Part shown: positions 1-7,897 of the stretch, in pieces
Layout: each line of letters opens with the position of its first letter
Numbering within the stretch: position 1 is the first letter of the stretch
Assembly (NCBI GenBank): GCA_016200585.1
Contig: JACQEN010000008.1
Location: 1 to 38,806, forward strand
DNA length: 38,806 nucleotides
From: Deltaproteobacteria bacterium
GTDB taxonomy: Bacteria; Desulfobacterota; Binatia; HRBIN30
Direction of reading: 5' to 3'
Made by a program: the position numbers and the translations under genes
The notes under the pieces: generated by a model
The model's database searches: none
What the model saw: only the letters and a program-made list of their open reading frames with translations
What the model was told of the DNA's origin: nothing

Positions 1-1086
1 GCCGACATCATCGCCAACCTCCTGCCGATGGCAACCGCAGCCCATTGGTCGGGAGGAATCTACAGTCCGCTGCTCGCCGTGTTCGTCCTCAAGATCGGCA
101 ACTACGGACTGATCTACAGCGTCCAGGTCGGCGTCTGGAGTCTGATCGTCACGGCGATCCTTGCCGCCGGGCTCGGCGTCTGGGGCGGCTCCGGCAGCAT
201 CGTCGAATTGCCGGAGGTCGTGCGCCAGCAACTGACGCTGGCATTCGGTGCATTGCTCTTCATCGTTGGATGCATCGGTGCCCTGCGCTTCTTCCGCGAG
301 CTTGGCGACCGCGAATCACGTCTTGCCGGCGCCCTGCGCGAGCAAGAACGCTTGTACCAGCAGTCGTTACGCGATCAACAACACTTGCGCCAACTGTCGA
401 AACGCATGGTGCAGATCAGCGAAAGCACGATGCAGCGCGTGTCGCATGAGCTGCACGACGATCTCGGCCAAGCTCTGACGGCGGTCAAAATGGACCTTGG
501 GCGATTTGATCGCGATTTACCGGCCGACAGTCCGCTGCACGGTCAAATCCAGGAGACGCGCGAGCAAATCGCCCAGGTATTGCAGAGCGTGCGAACCTTG
601 TCGCAGCTTCTACGCCCGGCAGTGTTGGACGATCTCGGCCTGATTCCGGCGATCCGATCCTATTGCAGTCGATTCGGCGAACGCACATCCATACCGATCA
701 ACCTCTCACTGCCGCCCGCCGAAACGCGCTTGCCACAGCCGATCGAAGTGGCGGTCTATCGCGTTTTGCAAGAGTCGCTGACCAATGTAGCCCGCCATGC
801 CGCGGCGCGCCGGGTCGATATCCAACTGACGGTCGACGTGTCGAACGCGCGCCTCACGGTTGAGGACGATGGCTGCGGCTTCGACACCGGGCAGCAACTC
901 GATGCAGCGCTGGAAAATCACGGGATGGGTTTGCTCGGCATGCGTGAGCGAGCCGAGGTCTACGGTGGAAGGCTGTCGATTGAATCGCAACCCCGCCGCG
1001 GTACACGGGTCACGCTCAGCGTACCGCTGGCCGGCGCAGAGTTGGTTGAAGAGAGTCATGTTGAAAACCAGCGTGTTGCTAGTTGA
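1..1086 (+). CDS. Sensor histidine kinase, NarL/DesK type (5' end outside window)
   Basis: This is a membrane sensor kinase that should autophosphorylate on histidine and pass phosphate to the response regulator encoded just downstream. The frame is open back to base 1 and reads as protein upstream of the ATG at 28, so the true start is probably outside the window; 361 residues are visible. Counting from that ATG, hydrophobic segments lie near residues 13-50 and 69-88. A charged coiled-coil stretch (about 90-125) follows. The HisKA_3 phosphoacceptor motif HELHDDLGQ is at about 140-148, with His143 the likely phosphosite. The HATPase_c N box (QESLTNVARHA), G1 box (DDGCGFD) and G2 box (GMGLLGMRERA) are all present, so the enzyme looks competent. 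Its 3' end overlaps the next gene by 29 nt, implying co-expression. The sensed signal is unknown. Confidence 0.9.
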   Translation, partial: ADIIANLLPMATAAHWSGGIYSPLLAVFVLKIGNYGLIYSVQVGVWSLIVTAILAAGLGVWGGSGSIVELPEVVRQQLTLAFGALLFIVGCIGALRFFRELGDRESRLAGALREQERLYQQSLRDQQHLRQLSKRMVQISESTMQRVSHELHDDLGQALTAVKMDLGRFDRDLPADSPLHGQIQETREQIAQVLQSVRTLSQLLRPAVLDDLGLIPAIRSYCSRFGERTSIPINLSLPPAETRLPQPIEVAVYRVLQESLTNVARHAAARRVDIQLTVDVSNARLTVEDDGCGFDTGQQLDAALENHGMGLLGMRERAEVYGGRLSIESQPRRGTRVTLSVPLAGAELVEESHVENQRVAS

Positions 1087-1702
1087 GGACCACACCGTGG
1101 TCCGCCAGGGTCTGCGCCGGATCCTCGAGAACGATCCGAGTATCGAGATCGTTGCCGAGGTCGGCGATGGACGCGAGGCAATTGCCGTCGCTCAAAGGCT
1201 TTCACCCCAGATCGCCATCGTCGACATCAGCCTTCCGGCACTCAACGGCGTCGAAGTCACGCGGCATTTGGCCAAGGTCGCCCCGGATACCCGGGTCTTG
1301 ATCCTGTCGATGCACGCCGACGAAGCCTACGTGCGCCAAAGCCTAAAAGCCGGCGCAAAGGGCTACTTGTTGAAGGACGCCGACGACCAGGACCTCATAC
1401 GCGCGGTCTCAGCCTTGAGCTCAGGAGCGTCGTACTTCAGCCCGCAAGTGTCAAAGCTGTTGCTCGATGGCTTCGTGCATGACACGCCGGCGGCGGATGA
1501 CGAGCTCAGCGTCCTGTCCGACCGAGAGCGGGAAGTTCTGCAACTCATTGCCGAGGGCAAGAGCAACAAAGAAGTGGCGCAACTGCTCAATCTCAGCGTC
1601 AGCACTGTCGAAAGTCATCGCAAGCACATCATGGAAAAACTCGATCTCCACAACACGGCAAGCGTCGTCCGCTTTGCCGTGCGCAAGGGGATCATCCAGT
1701 AG
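1058..1702 (+). CDS. NarL/FixJ-family response regulator
   Basis: A 214-residue two-component response regulator and DNA-binding transcription factor, probably the partner of the overlapping kinase. The receiver domain (about 4-120) has the acidic pair Glu10/Asp11, the phosphoacceptor Asp56 in IVDISLP and the conserved Lys106 in GYLLKDA. The C-terminal LuxR-type helix-turn-helix (about 148-205) contains LSDREREVLQLIAEG and NLSVSTVESHRKHIMEKL. The ATG at 1058 was chosen because the conserved receiver strand begins three residues later and a purine-rich GAAGAGAG precedes it; the same frame is open further upstream but only as non-homologous sequence antiparallel to kinase codons. Overlap with the kinase suggests translational coupling. 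Target genes are unknown, although paired dyads immediately downstream are candidate binding sites. Confidence 0.93.
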   Translation: MLKTSVLLVEDHTVVRQGLRRILENDPSIEIVAEVGDGREAIAVAQRLSPQIAIVDISLPALNGVEVTRHLAKVAPDTRVLILSMHADEAYVRQSLKAGAKGYLLKDADDQDLIRAVSALSSGASYFSPQVSKLLLDGFVHDTPAADDELSVLSDREREVLQLIAEGKSNKEVAQLLNLSVSTVESHRKHIMEKLDLHNTASVVRFAVRKGIIQ

Positions 1703-1719
1703 CTTTGACAACTCGAACT

Positions 1720-1792
1720 ACCCATTTTCGGGGTCTGGATTCCCAACTTTTGGGGATTGCCCGAGGCTTGTGTCCGACCGTATGAGTGGTCG
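1720..1792. promoter_or_regulatory. Three short dyads in the gap between the two regulator genes
   Basis: The 114-nt gap between the two response regulator genes contains ACCC-N7-GGGT (1720-1734), TCCC-N8-GGGA (1741-1756) and CGACC-N8-GGTCG (1775-1792). The first two share a CCC...TTTT...GGG core, and their centres are about 21 nt apart, close to two helical turns. Such spacing is typical of paired operator half-sites for dimeric regulators. That they bind the LuxR-type regulator encoded on either side is inference. Confidence 0.35.
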
Positions 1793-1816
1793 TACCCGAC
1801 AGGGTTGCAGCAACAG

Positions 1817-2396
1817 ATGAAGAGAGTTCGAGTTCTACTGGTCGACGATCACACGGTGGTCCGTCGCGGATTGAGGCGCATCCTCGAATCCGTACCCGAC
1901 ATTGAAGTGATTGGTGAGGTGGGTGATGGGGTTGCCGCGGTCGGTGCGGCTTCGTCGCTGACACCCGACGTTGTCTTGATGGACTTGAGTCTTCCGGGCC
2001 TCAACGGCATCCAGGCTACCAAGCGCATCCTGTCGGAACAGCCGACCATCAATGTCGTCATGCTTTCGATGCACGCCGAGGAACAGTACGTCGAGCAAAG
2101 CCTGGCTGCCGGTCGGGGCGGTCAAAACCGTCGCTGACGGCTGCTCCCAGCTGCCCTACCCGAGTACCGCCAAGGCGACTCGGCCAGCCAGCGTAAGCCC
2201 GGACGTCCTCAGCCCGCGCGAGCGCCAGATCCTCGGAATGATCTGCAGTGGGCGTACCAACCGAGAGATGGCGACCGAGCTGCGGTTGAGCCCGAACACC
2301 ATCGAAACGCACCGCAAGCACCTGATCGAGAAGCTTGATCTGCACTCCACCGCAGAGCTCGTACGTTATGCCATACGCCATGGCATGACAGGATGA
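1817..2396 (+). pseudogene. Second NarL/FixJ response regulator, broken by internal deletion and frameshift
   Basis: This is a close paralogue of the regulator at 1058-1702. From the ATG at 1817 the receiver domain reads normally, including the DD acidic pair and Asp56 in LMDLSLP, up to residue 99 (SLAAG); it then hits a stop at 2137. The remainder resumes in the +1 frame from 2118 as AVKTVADG, followed by a complete LuxR helix-turn-helix (LSPRERQILGMICSG, LSPNTIETHRKHLIEKL) ending at 2396. Compared with the sister gene, residues 100-115, including the conserved receiver lysine, are replaced by 4 nt, a net loss of about 44 nt. The result is either a receiver-only stub of about 106 residues or a dead gene. 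A sequencing or assembly error of this size is less likely than a real deletion but cannot be excluded. Confidence 0.8.
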
Positions 2397-2423
2397 GGCG
2401 AGCTGGTCGGTCACCCTCGGTTT

Positions 2424-2461
2424 AGGGGGACTGGCCCATCGCTCCTGTCCTTCGTCCCCCT
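2424..2461. terminator. Possible hairpin downstream of the broken regulator
   Basis: AGGGGGAC (2424-2431) and GTCCCCCT (2454-2461) form an 8-bp stem around a 22-nt loop, 28 nt after the regulator's stop codon. No T-run follows, so intrinsic termination is uncertain. Confidence 0.25.
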
Positions 2462-2553
2462 TTAGTCCCGTCGGTCCTTTCGTCCTCAAATTTCTGGTTT
2501 AGCCACCCCCCCCGGGCCCGCCGCCAAGGAAGACCGGGCTCGTGGCCTCCCCT

Positions 2554-2570
2554 GTTTCAGTTTGTGAAAC
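2554..2570. promoter_or_regulatory. Perfect 6-bp dyad upstream of the first small paralogue
   Basis: GTTTCA-gtttg-TGAAAC is a perfect inverted repeat about 70 nt upstream of the GTG start at 2639. It could be an operator for a dimeric repressor. The gap 2397-2638 otherwise shows no gene. Confidence 0.25.
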
Positions 2571-2638
2571 CCCCTTTCAAGGCGACTACAACCTCCTGGG
2601 GGAAACCCGTAGTGTAAACGGCACAATCAGGAGGAAAA

Positions 2639-3064
2639 GTGGCACGAAGAAGGGGTTTGGGTCTAGAATTCGTCGAGGCTTTGCCACAAGACGGGGAGCG
2701 TCGTCTGATGCTGGCAGTTTTGATCGACGCCGTGAGGGCCCTCAGCCTGCACGACTCTCCGCCGCTTCACCTTCGGATGCACAAGGAATTGCTCAAAGAC
2801 CGAGCCTGGTTCTTGTCAGAAGATCGTCAACGGGTTTTTTCCTTCTTGAACATCTGCGATTCGCTCGGCCTCAACCCGGACTACATCCGGCGCTGCGTCC
2901 TGCGGCGCCCCGCGGAATCGCAGCCGATCCGGGTACGTCGCTATGCCGCCAAGGCGGAAGAGGCATGGCAACGCCAACGCAAAAACCACGGCCTGATCAT
3001 TCTGCCGCAGCCTCGCGTACGCTCGCGACCGCTCTGCGTTCAAGCAGTTTCGGCCGCGTGCTAG
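2639..3064 (+). CDS. Small protein of unknown function, paralogue of the next gene
   Basis: A 141-residue soluble, basic protein. The GTG start at 2639 is supported by a strong AGGAGG ribosome-binding site at 2629-2634. The core matches the neighbouring protein: LMLAVLIDAVRAL, then WFLSEDRQRVFSFLNICDSLGLNPDYIRRCV. I have seen this (A/E)xxW(I/F)...R...FxFxxxCxxLGLnPxxxR pattern in many short hypothetical proteins of deltaproteobacteria-like genomes, where it resembles a helix-turn-helix core. A DNA-binding role is inference only. The C-terminal 45 residues are Arg/Lys-rich. No signal peptide or membrane segment is visible. Confidence 0.7.
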   Translation: MARRRGLGLEFVEALPQDGERRLMLAVLIDAVRALSLHDSPPLHLRMHKELLKDRAWFLSEDRQRVFSFLNICDSLGLNPDYIRRCVLRRPAESQPIRVRRYAAKAEEAWQRQRKNHGLIILPQPRVRSRPLCVQAVSAAC

Positions 3065-3096
3065 ATTCAAACTGAGTCACCACCGCCTCGCACTTA

Positions 3097-3128
3097 CCGG
3101 GCCCGAGACCCGGCCTTGAGCATTTTTT
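3097..3128 (+). terminator. Weak intrinsic terminator candidate
   Basis: CCGGG (3097-3101) and CCCGG (3109-3113) form a short GC stem with a 7-nt loop. A run of six T (3123-3128) follows after a 9-nt gap. The position, 33 nt after the stop of the first small paralogue and before the second, fits a terminator, but the stem-to-T spacing is long. Confidence 0.3.
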
Positions 3129-3168
3129 CCTTGCACGACGGTTCGATTGCGCCTGAAATGTAGGGACC

Positions 3169-3555
3169 ATGACTCGTGCGGTTCCGCCGACGATGCGCCT
3201 ACATCTGGAAGAGCTCGGGTTGCCGCTCGGCTTCGACGACGCGGTTTCCGGAGGCGAACCAAGCGGGCATTCCGAGTACAGTGGTTGCAAGGCCCTCATG
3301 CTCGCGGTCCTTGAAGAAGGGGTGCGGACGTATCTCTATACTCGTGGTCGGGTTCGCGAGGAGGCGGAGTACTGGATCAACTCACGCGGGCAGCGATCTC
3401 TGTTTGCCTTCAACGTGGTCTGCGAGAACCTGGGACTGAACCCCGAAGCGGCACGGGCGGCGCTACACCACATGAAATCTCAAGTGGAAGATATACCGAA
3501 GCGCGCTGGCCGCAGCCGCCCCAATGTCAGCCGCGCTCGGCGTGTCATCAAGTAA
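3169..3555 (+). CDS. Small protein of unknown function, paralogue of the previous gene
   Basis: A 128-residue soluble protein related to the one at 2639-3064. The shared core is ALMLAVLEEGVRTY followed by AEYWINSRGQRSLFAF and CENLGLNPEAARAAL. The aligned block runs through almost the whole middle of both proteins, so they are duplicates that have diverged strongly, especially at the N terminus (here MTRAVPPTMRLHLEEL) and the basic C terminus (RAGRSRPNVSRARRVIK). The LGLNP-x-x-x-R segment looks like the recognition part of a small helical DNA-binding domain, but no function is established. The two genes are separated by a possible terminator, so they may be expressed independently. An internal ATG at 3193 is an alternative start. 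Confidence 0.7.
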   Translation: MTRAVPPTMRLHLEELGLPLGFDDAVSGGEPSGHSEYSGCKALMLAVLEEGVRTYLYTRGRVREEAEYWINSRGQRSLFAFNVVCENLGLNPEAARAALHHMKSQVEDIPKRAGRSRPNVSRARRVIK

Positions 3556-3597
3556 CGTTCGGTTCCTTCTTCGCGTGCCGGCCATCTGGGCGTGCGA

Positions 3598-5496
3598 TTA
3601 GTTTTGCATCGCGGTCAAGCAACCCAACAAGGCGTGGCCGGTTGCCGCAACCAGCTCGTCAACGGTGACGACGCCGTCGGCGTTGGTATCAAGCACGGCG
3701 CAACTTGCCAACGGTGTTTCTCCGAGGGTGATGTTGACGCCGGTGATGATCTCGTCGACTGTGACCTGCTGGTCGTCGTTGCAGTCGCCGGGGCAGGCTG
3801 CCAGCAACTCCGACAACGCCGCGATGTCGGGCGTGCCCAAGCCGGTGGCCAAGTCGTATCCCGTGGTCGCTGCCGGCCCGACGACTCCATTCGCGCTGAT
3901 GTTCCCCTGGACGACGTCATGAAACGCGCTGGCAACGCCGAAGGCATACTGCTTTCGTCCAACGCCGTAGAGAACGGAATTGAAGACGCCGAAGCCGAGC
4001 GGCGCCGAGCGCTCCGCAAGCAACGCGGCAAAGCCGCTCCAGATGGGTGTGGCAACGCTTGTTCCCCCGATCGCAAACGAAGCGCCATCGACAATCGCCA
4101 CGTAGCCAGGTGAATACGCACTGGCCGCCAGCGCCACGTCTGGCTGATCACGCGACCCGTCCTGCGGAACCCCCGGGGCCTGCTGATAGCTCGGCTTCGA
4201 TACCACTTTGCTCGCGCCGCCGCCGCCGGCTCCGGAGCGATCATTCCAGGTTCGTTCGCTAACCCAGGCCGAAGCGTTGCCGGCGGCGTCAAAGCCCGGA
4301 TCGAGGATCGTACCACCAACCGACGTCACGTTCGGATCCGTTCCAAGGGCATTGACGCTAGCTCCCCGGCCGTCGCCACAGTCGTCGGCACCGTTGTCGC
4401 CCGAGGCGATGAAGATCGTCTGACCCTGCGCGGCGGCCTGAGAAAACAAGGGCGCGAACAGGCGTAGCGACTCGCCGCCGTCCAGTCGTTCACAGGTGCC
4501 GAAGCTGATCGAAATCTGTTTTGCTTCCGGATGATGATTGACGATGTCGGCCAGCGAGACATCGATATCGGTGTCTGAAATGTCGACCAGCACCGAAGCG
4601 CCAGGAGCGACGCCACCCGACCATTCGACGTCGATCAGGGCCTCGATCTTCTCTTGCTGAATGCAGGTCTGACGTTGCGATCCACTGAGACTGCGGCACA
4701 CGCCATTCGGCGCCCCGATTCCGGGATTGCTACCGGGAAACACTTTGACGGGCGCACCGGCGGCGACGCCGAAACGCTGGCGAAACAAAGCCATGTCCGA
4801 TTCACTGAAATCGGAACGCGCCACCACCGCGACGCTTTGCCCCGAACCGTCGAACCCCGCATCCAGCAACGGCCGCAGGTGATACGCAGCAAAAACGTCG
4901 TTCGGTGCCAGGAGCGTCGTACTGCCACCCGTCGTGTTGATTCGTATCAACGGCTGTGCGAGCGGCGCGTTGTGTAACCGAACCGTGGCAACGGCGTCGG
5001 CGATGCCCTGCGGAACGGCGGGTGGCTCTTGGTTCGCGATCACCTGGCGCGCGCCGTGGCGATAGCGGCGCATCGTCACCTGAAACACACGGGCCGCTTG
5101 CTCGACGCTTCCGCGAAAGTCGACGCGCAGCCGATTGCGCCATGGGCGCGCGCTAAACCCTGCCGTCCGCAGCCAGTCCACGACGGCTTCGTAGGTTTGA
5201 TCGTTCGCCCCGAAGCGCGCCGCAAATTCCTGTGGCTCCAGCCAGTGTCGGTACTCGGACGAGGACGGCGTACTCTGCGCCAGCAGCAGTCGATCGAGGC
5301 CACCTTCGTCGCGACCATGGAGCTGCAACGTCATGTCGATCGTGGTCGCCGGATCAACGTCCAACGATTCGCTCCGCCGCGCAAACGGCGGCGCCGAACC
5401 GACTCGTTGTAGCGATTGCGCCGCCGCAATCGTCGGTGCGATCGCGGCAACAAAGCCGATCGCTGCGATCCACCGGCGTTGAACGTACATGGACAT
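3598..5496 (-). CDS. Secreted sedolisin (S53) protease with dockerin-like C-terminal domain
   Basis: A 632-residue secreted acid serine-carboxyl protease. An N-terminal signal peptide (about 1-26, ending APTIAAA) is followed by a pro-kumamolisin activation domain (about 40-180). The S53 catalytic domain (about 190-565) shows Glu285 and Asp289 in EALIDVE, the oxyanion Asp367 in ASGDNGADDC and nucleophile Ser480 in GGTSVATP. The calcium-binding end GYDLATGLGTPD is present, so it looks active. Residues 568-626 form a dockerin-like pair of calcium loops (CPGDCNDDQQVTVDE and DTNADGVVTVDE), bracketed by cysteines. The start at 5496 has a second ATG two codons in and no clear ribosome-binding site. 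It lies 16 nt downstream of meaB on the same strand, but a functional link is unlikely. Substrates are unknown. Confidence 0.92.
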   Translation of the reverse strand: MSMYVQRRWIAAIGFVAAIAPTIAAAQSLQRVGSAPPFARRSESLDVDPATTIDMTLQLHGRDEGGLDRLLLAQSTPSSSEYRHWLEPQEFAARFGANDQTYEAVVDWLRTAGFSARPWRNRLRVDFRGSVEQAARVFQVTMRRYRHGARQVIANQEPPAVPQGIADAVATVRLHNAPLAQPLIRINTTGGSTTLLAPNDVFAAYHLRPLLDAGFDGSGQSVAVVARSDFSESDMALFRQRFGVAAGAPVKVFPGSNPGIGAPNGVCRSLSGSQRQTCIQQEKIEALIDVEWSGGVAPGASVLVDISDTDIDVSLADIVNHHPEAKQISISFGTCERLDGGESLRLFAPLFSQAAAQGQTIFIASGDNGADDCGDGRGASVNALGTDPNVTSVGGTILDPGFDAAGNASAWVSERTWNDRSGAGGGGASKVVSKPSYQQAPGVPQDGSRDQPDVALAASAYSPGYVAIVDGASFAIGGTSVATPIWSGFAALLAERSAPLGFGVFNSVLYGVGRKQYAFGVASAFHDVVQGNISANGVVGPAATTGYDLATGLGTPDIAALSELLAACPGDCNDDQQVTVDEIITGVNITLGETPLASCAVLDTNADGVVTVDELVAATGHALLGCLTAMQN

Positions 5497-5512
5497 GCGT
5501 CAGGGTTGAAAT

Positions 5513-6499
5513 TCAGTCGCGCGAGGTTGAGTTGCGGCGTGCTCCCAGGAGAATGCTCAGGCCTTCGGGATCCTCCATCACACGCAGAGCGGCGCAGTAG
5601 GGGTCGATTTCACCACGCCGCACCTGTTGAAGCAGGGCGTTGAAATGGCCGCTCTCAACGCCGCCCTGGACGCGGCGGGCGATCTCGTCTCGCAAAACCA
5701 CCAGGAACTCGTCCAGCAGTCGCTGGGCATCACGCTTCCCTCCCAAACCGCGCGCCTGGCGGAAGTCGCGGTGCCGCAAGACCGTATCGAGCAGCTCTTG
5801 TACGCCCGTACCGTCGGTCGCTTGCGTCAGCAGCACCGAAACATTCCAATCTGCCTGAGGCCGCAGTTGCAGCATCGTTTCCAACTCTGTCTTGATGCGG
5901 CTCGCACCCTCGCGATCCGCCTTGTTGACTACGAAGACATCGGCAACTTCCAGCAAACCCGCCTTCATGGTCTGCACCGTGTCGCCCGCCTCAGGTACGA
6001 GCACAACTACGGTCGTATCGGCGATGCGCATCACGTCGAGCTCGGTCTGACCGACACCGACGGTCTCGATCAAAATGAATTGCTTGCCGAACGCGTCGAG
6101 CAAGCGCGCCAGATTGCGGGTCGCGCGCGCCAAACCGCCGTGGCTGCCCCGCGTGCTCATACTGCGGATAAAGACGTCATCGTCGAGATAGTGGCTCTGC
6201 ATGCGGATGCGGTCGCCGAGCACGGCGCCACCGGAGAAGGGGCTCGACGGATCGATCGCGATGATTCCGACCCGTAGGCCGCGGGCCCGCAGGGCACCGG
6301 TGAAGCGGTCGACCAGGGTCGATTTGCCGGCCCCCGGGGGACCCGTAAAGCCCACCACATAGGCCTGGCCGACACGCGAGTGGATGGCGCTCAAGACGGT
6401 ATTGGTATCGGGATGATCGTTCTCGATCAGCGTCATCAGCCGCGCCAAGGCTCGGCGGTCGCCCTTGAGCATCTGCTCGACAAGCTTAGGAACAGTCAT
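5513..6499 (-). CDS. meaB: MeaB/ArgK-family G3E GTPase, methylmalonyl-CoA mutase chaperone
   Basis: A 328-residue cytosolic GTPase of the SIMIBI class that normally gates cofactor B12 delivery to, and protects, methylmalonyl-CoA mutase. The P-loop GPPGAGKS lies at about 53-60. The IDPSSPFSGGAVLGDR and ETVGVGQTE segments diagnostic of the family are at about 82-97 and 145-153, and the guanine-specificity motif NKAD is at about 192-195. The C-terminal region (about 260-328) is the usual dimerisation arm. The ATG at 6499 was preferred over the in-frame TTG at 6514 because the family N terminus starts close to the former. No mutase subunit gene is in the window, so the partner must be encoded elsewhere or the protein serves another B12 acyl-CoA mutase. 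Confidence 0.93.
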   Translation of the reverse strand: MTVPKLVEQMLKGDRRALARLMTLIENDHPDTNTVLSAIHSRVGQAYVVGFTGPPGAGKSTLVDRFTGALRARGLRVGIIAIDPSSPFSGGAVLGDRIRMQSHYLDDDVFIRSMSTRGSHGGLARATRNLARLLDAFGKQFILIETVGVGQTELDVMRIADTTVVVLVPEAGDTVQTMKAGLLEVADVFVVNKADREGASRIKTELETMLQLRPQADWNVSVLLTQATDGTGVQELLDTVLRHRDFRQARGLGGKRDAQRLLDEFLVVLRDEIARRVQGGVESGHFNALLQQVRRGEIDPYCAALRVMEDPEGLSILLGARRNSTSRD

Positions 6500-6500
6500 T

Positions 6501-6540
6501 CGGACAGCAGACAATCAGACAACCGTGAATCAGACAACAG
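6501..6540. repeat. CAGACAA-type direct repeats upstream of meaB
   Basis: The 11-mer AATCAGACAAC occurs at 6513-6523 and 6528-6538, and a related GACAGCAGACA lies just before it. The unit resembles, on the opposite strand, the GTCTGTT heptads at 12505-12529. It sits in the divergent gap between meaB and a small membrane protein gene. Confidence 0.5.
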
Positions 6541-6618
6541 CCGCAATGCAGCGATCACGATGGCCACAACGCCAGCACGCGCTTGCGGCACCGCACCACG
6601 CGTGGTACCCGCTCCTCA

Positions 6619-6990
6619 ATGGGCGCTTTGCGTACTCCCTTGGTACCAGTGGGTTTCGTGTTGGTCTTGTTGGGGCTTGGCAACTGGTATACCGGCCACA
6701 GTCAGGTTGCCGAGCACGAGCGCCTGCTCGCCGCCGGCAACATCCCGGCGCGCGTCGAACAGTTCGATGAATTTCGCGAGCTCACCGCCCGCACCAACGC
6801 CTCGCTATTGCGTCCATTTCAAGGCCGCGAAGATGCTCGCAGCTTGATCAATGACAAGCTCGATTTCTATCGCGTCTTGCTCACCGGCGGGCGCATCCTC
6901 ACGCTGATGGGGTTGTTTACCAGCGCCGCAGGACTGATCCACTCCTTCTATCGCAACCGCCTGCGTCCCCTCGACGGCAGCGTCGTTTGA
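6619..6990 (+). CDS. Small two-pass membrane protein, unknown function
   Basis: A 123-residue protein with a transmembrane helix near the N terminus (TPLVPVGFVLVLLGLGNWY) and another near the C terminus (GGRILTLMGLFTSAAGLIHSF). A hydrophilic loop of about 60 residues lies between them. I do not recognise the family. The ATG at 6619 gives a natural membrane-anchor start; an in-frame TTG at 6583 would add 12 residues. It is followed 13 nt later by an eight-helix membrane protein on the same strand, so the two probably form an operon and may work together. Confidence 0.65.
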   Translation: MGALRTPLVPVGFVLVLLGLGNWYTGHSQVAEHERLLAAGNIPARVEQFDEFRELTARTNASLLRPFQGREDARSLINDKLDFYRVLLTGGRILTLMGLFTSAAGLIHSFYRNRLRPLDGSVV

Positions 6991-7003
6991 GCCGCAAATC
7001 CCC

Positions 7004-7840
7004 ATGGATATTTTTGCGCGTTGTTTTCTGCTGGTGTTCGCCCAGCTGTATGTTGGGGGAGTGCTGACCCTGAGCATCCCTCCCTTCCACGGCATCGAGA
7101 GAGGATTTTACAAGTCAACCGCCGGCGTATACCTGGGCTTCGGCCTGCTCGTGCTGATCGGCCGCGTCGCGCTCCTGCTGCACCCACCGATGCAGGCCGC
7201 CCCGACCACCACCGCTGAAATCGTCGAGCTCGTCTTGTGGACCCTCTCGGTGAGCGGCGGCGGCTTGTATCTGTACACACTGTGGGGCGAGCCCTTCGAG
7301 CTGCGCGCACGCGCCTATGTCGCGGCGTGGGGATTCGGCACCCTGGCGCTGCTGATCGGGGCGCAAACATTCCGGCCGGGACCATTCCTGTCGATCGAAA
7401 CGATCGTCTACCCGTTCAGCTTTCTGGTATCGGCGCTGTTGCTCGGAGCCGTCACCACCGGGATGCTGCTGGGACATTGGTATCTGATCGATAGCGGCTT
7501 GACCCTCGAACCATTCTGGCGCGTGCTACGCTTTTTCGTCGCCATGTTGGCCCTCCAGGCGGGGCTCATGGTCGTCGTTACCGGCCTGTTGAGCGTCGTG
7601 GGAACGCCTGAAAGCGTCCGCGGACTGACCCAGCTGCTTTCCGAACATCGTCTCCTGTTGGTGGTTCGCGTTCTACTCAGCCCGGCGGGTGCCGCCTGCC
7701 TGGCCTGGATGATCTGGAAGACGCTCAAGATACCGCAGACGATGGCGGCAACCGGCCTCTTCTACATCGCCATTCTCGCCGTTTTGGTAGGCGAGATGAT
7801 GAGCCGATTCATCCTCTTCCGTACTACCCTGCCGCTGTAA
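7004..7840 (+). CDS. Multi-pass membrane protein, unknown function
   Basis: A 278-residue integral membrane protein with about eight hydrophobic helices, roughly at residues 5-25, 38-58, 68-92, 104-120, 130-158, 170-195, 215-238 and 246-270. Conserved-looking polar features inside or near helices include a GHWYLID segment at the end of helix five and acidic residues in helices three and eight (EIVELV and GEMMSR). I cannot assign a family. The tight 13-nt spacing to the upstream two-pass protein suggests a two-gene membrane unit. It ends 57 nt from a convergent gene. Confidence 0.75.
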   Translation: MDIFARCFLLVFAQLYVGGVLTLSIPPFHGIERGFYKSTAGVYLGFGLLVLIGRVALLLHPPMQAAPTTTAEIVELVLWTLSVSGGGLYLYTLWGEPFELRARAYVAAWGFGTLALLIGAQTFRPGPFLSIETIVYPFSFLVSALLLGAVTTGMLLGHWYLIDSGLTLEPFWRVLRFFVAMLALQAGLMVVVTGLLSVVGTPESVRGLTQLLSEHRLLLVVRVLLSPAGAACLAWMIWKTLKIPQTMAATGLFYIAILAVLVGEMMSRFILFRTTLPL

Positions 7841-7897
7841 ATCCATCGCGGGGTCCTGAGATCAGACCGCACGCCGCTCAGAACACATCGCTATCGA

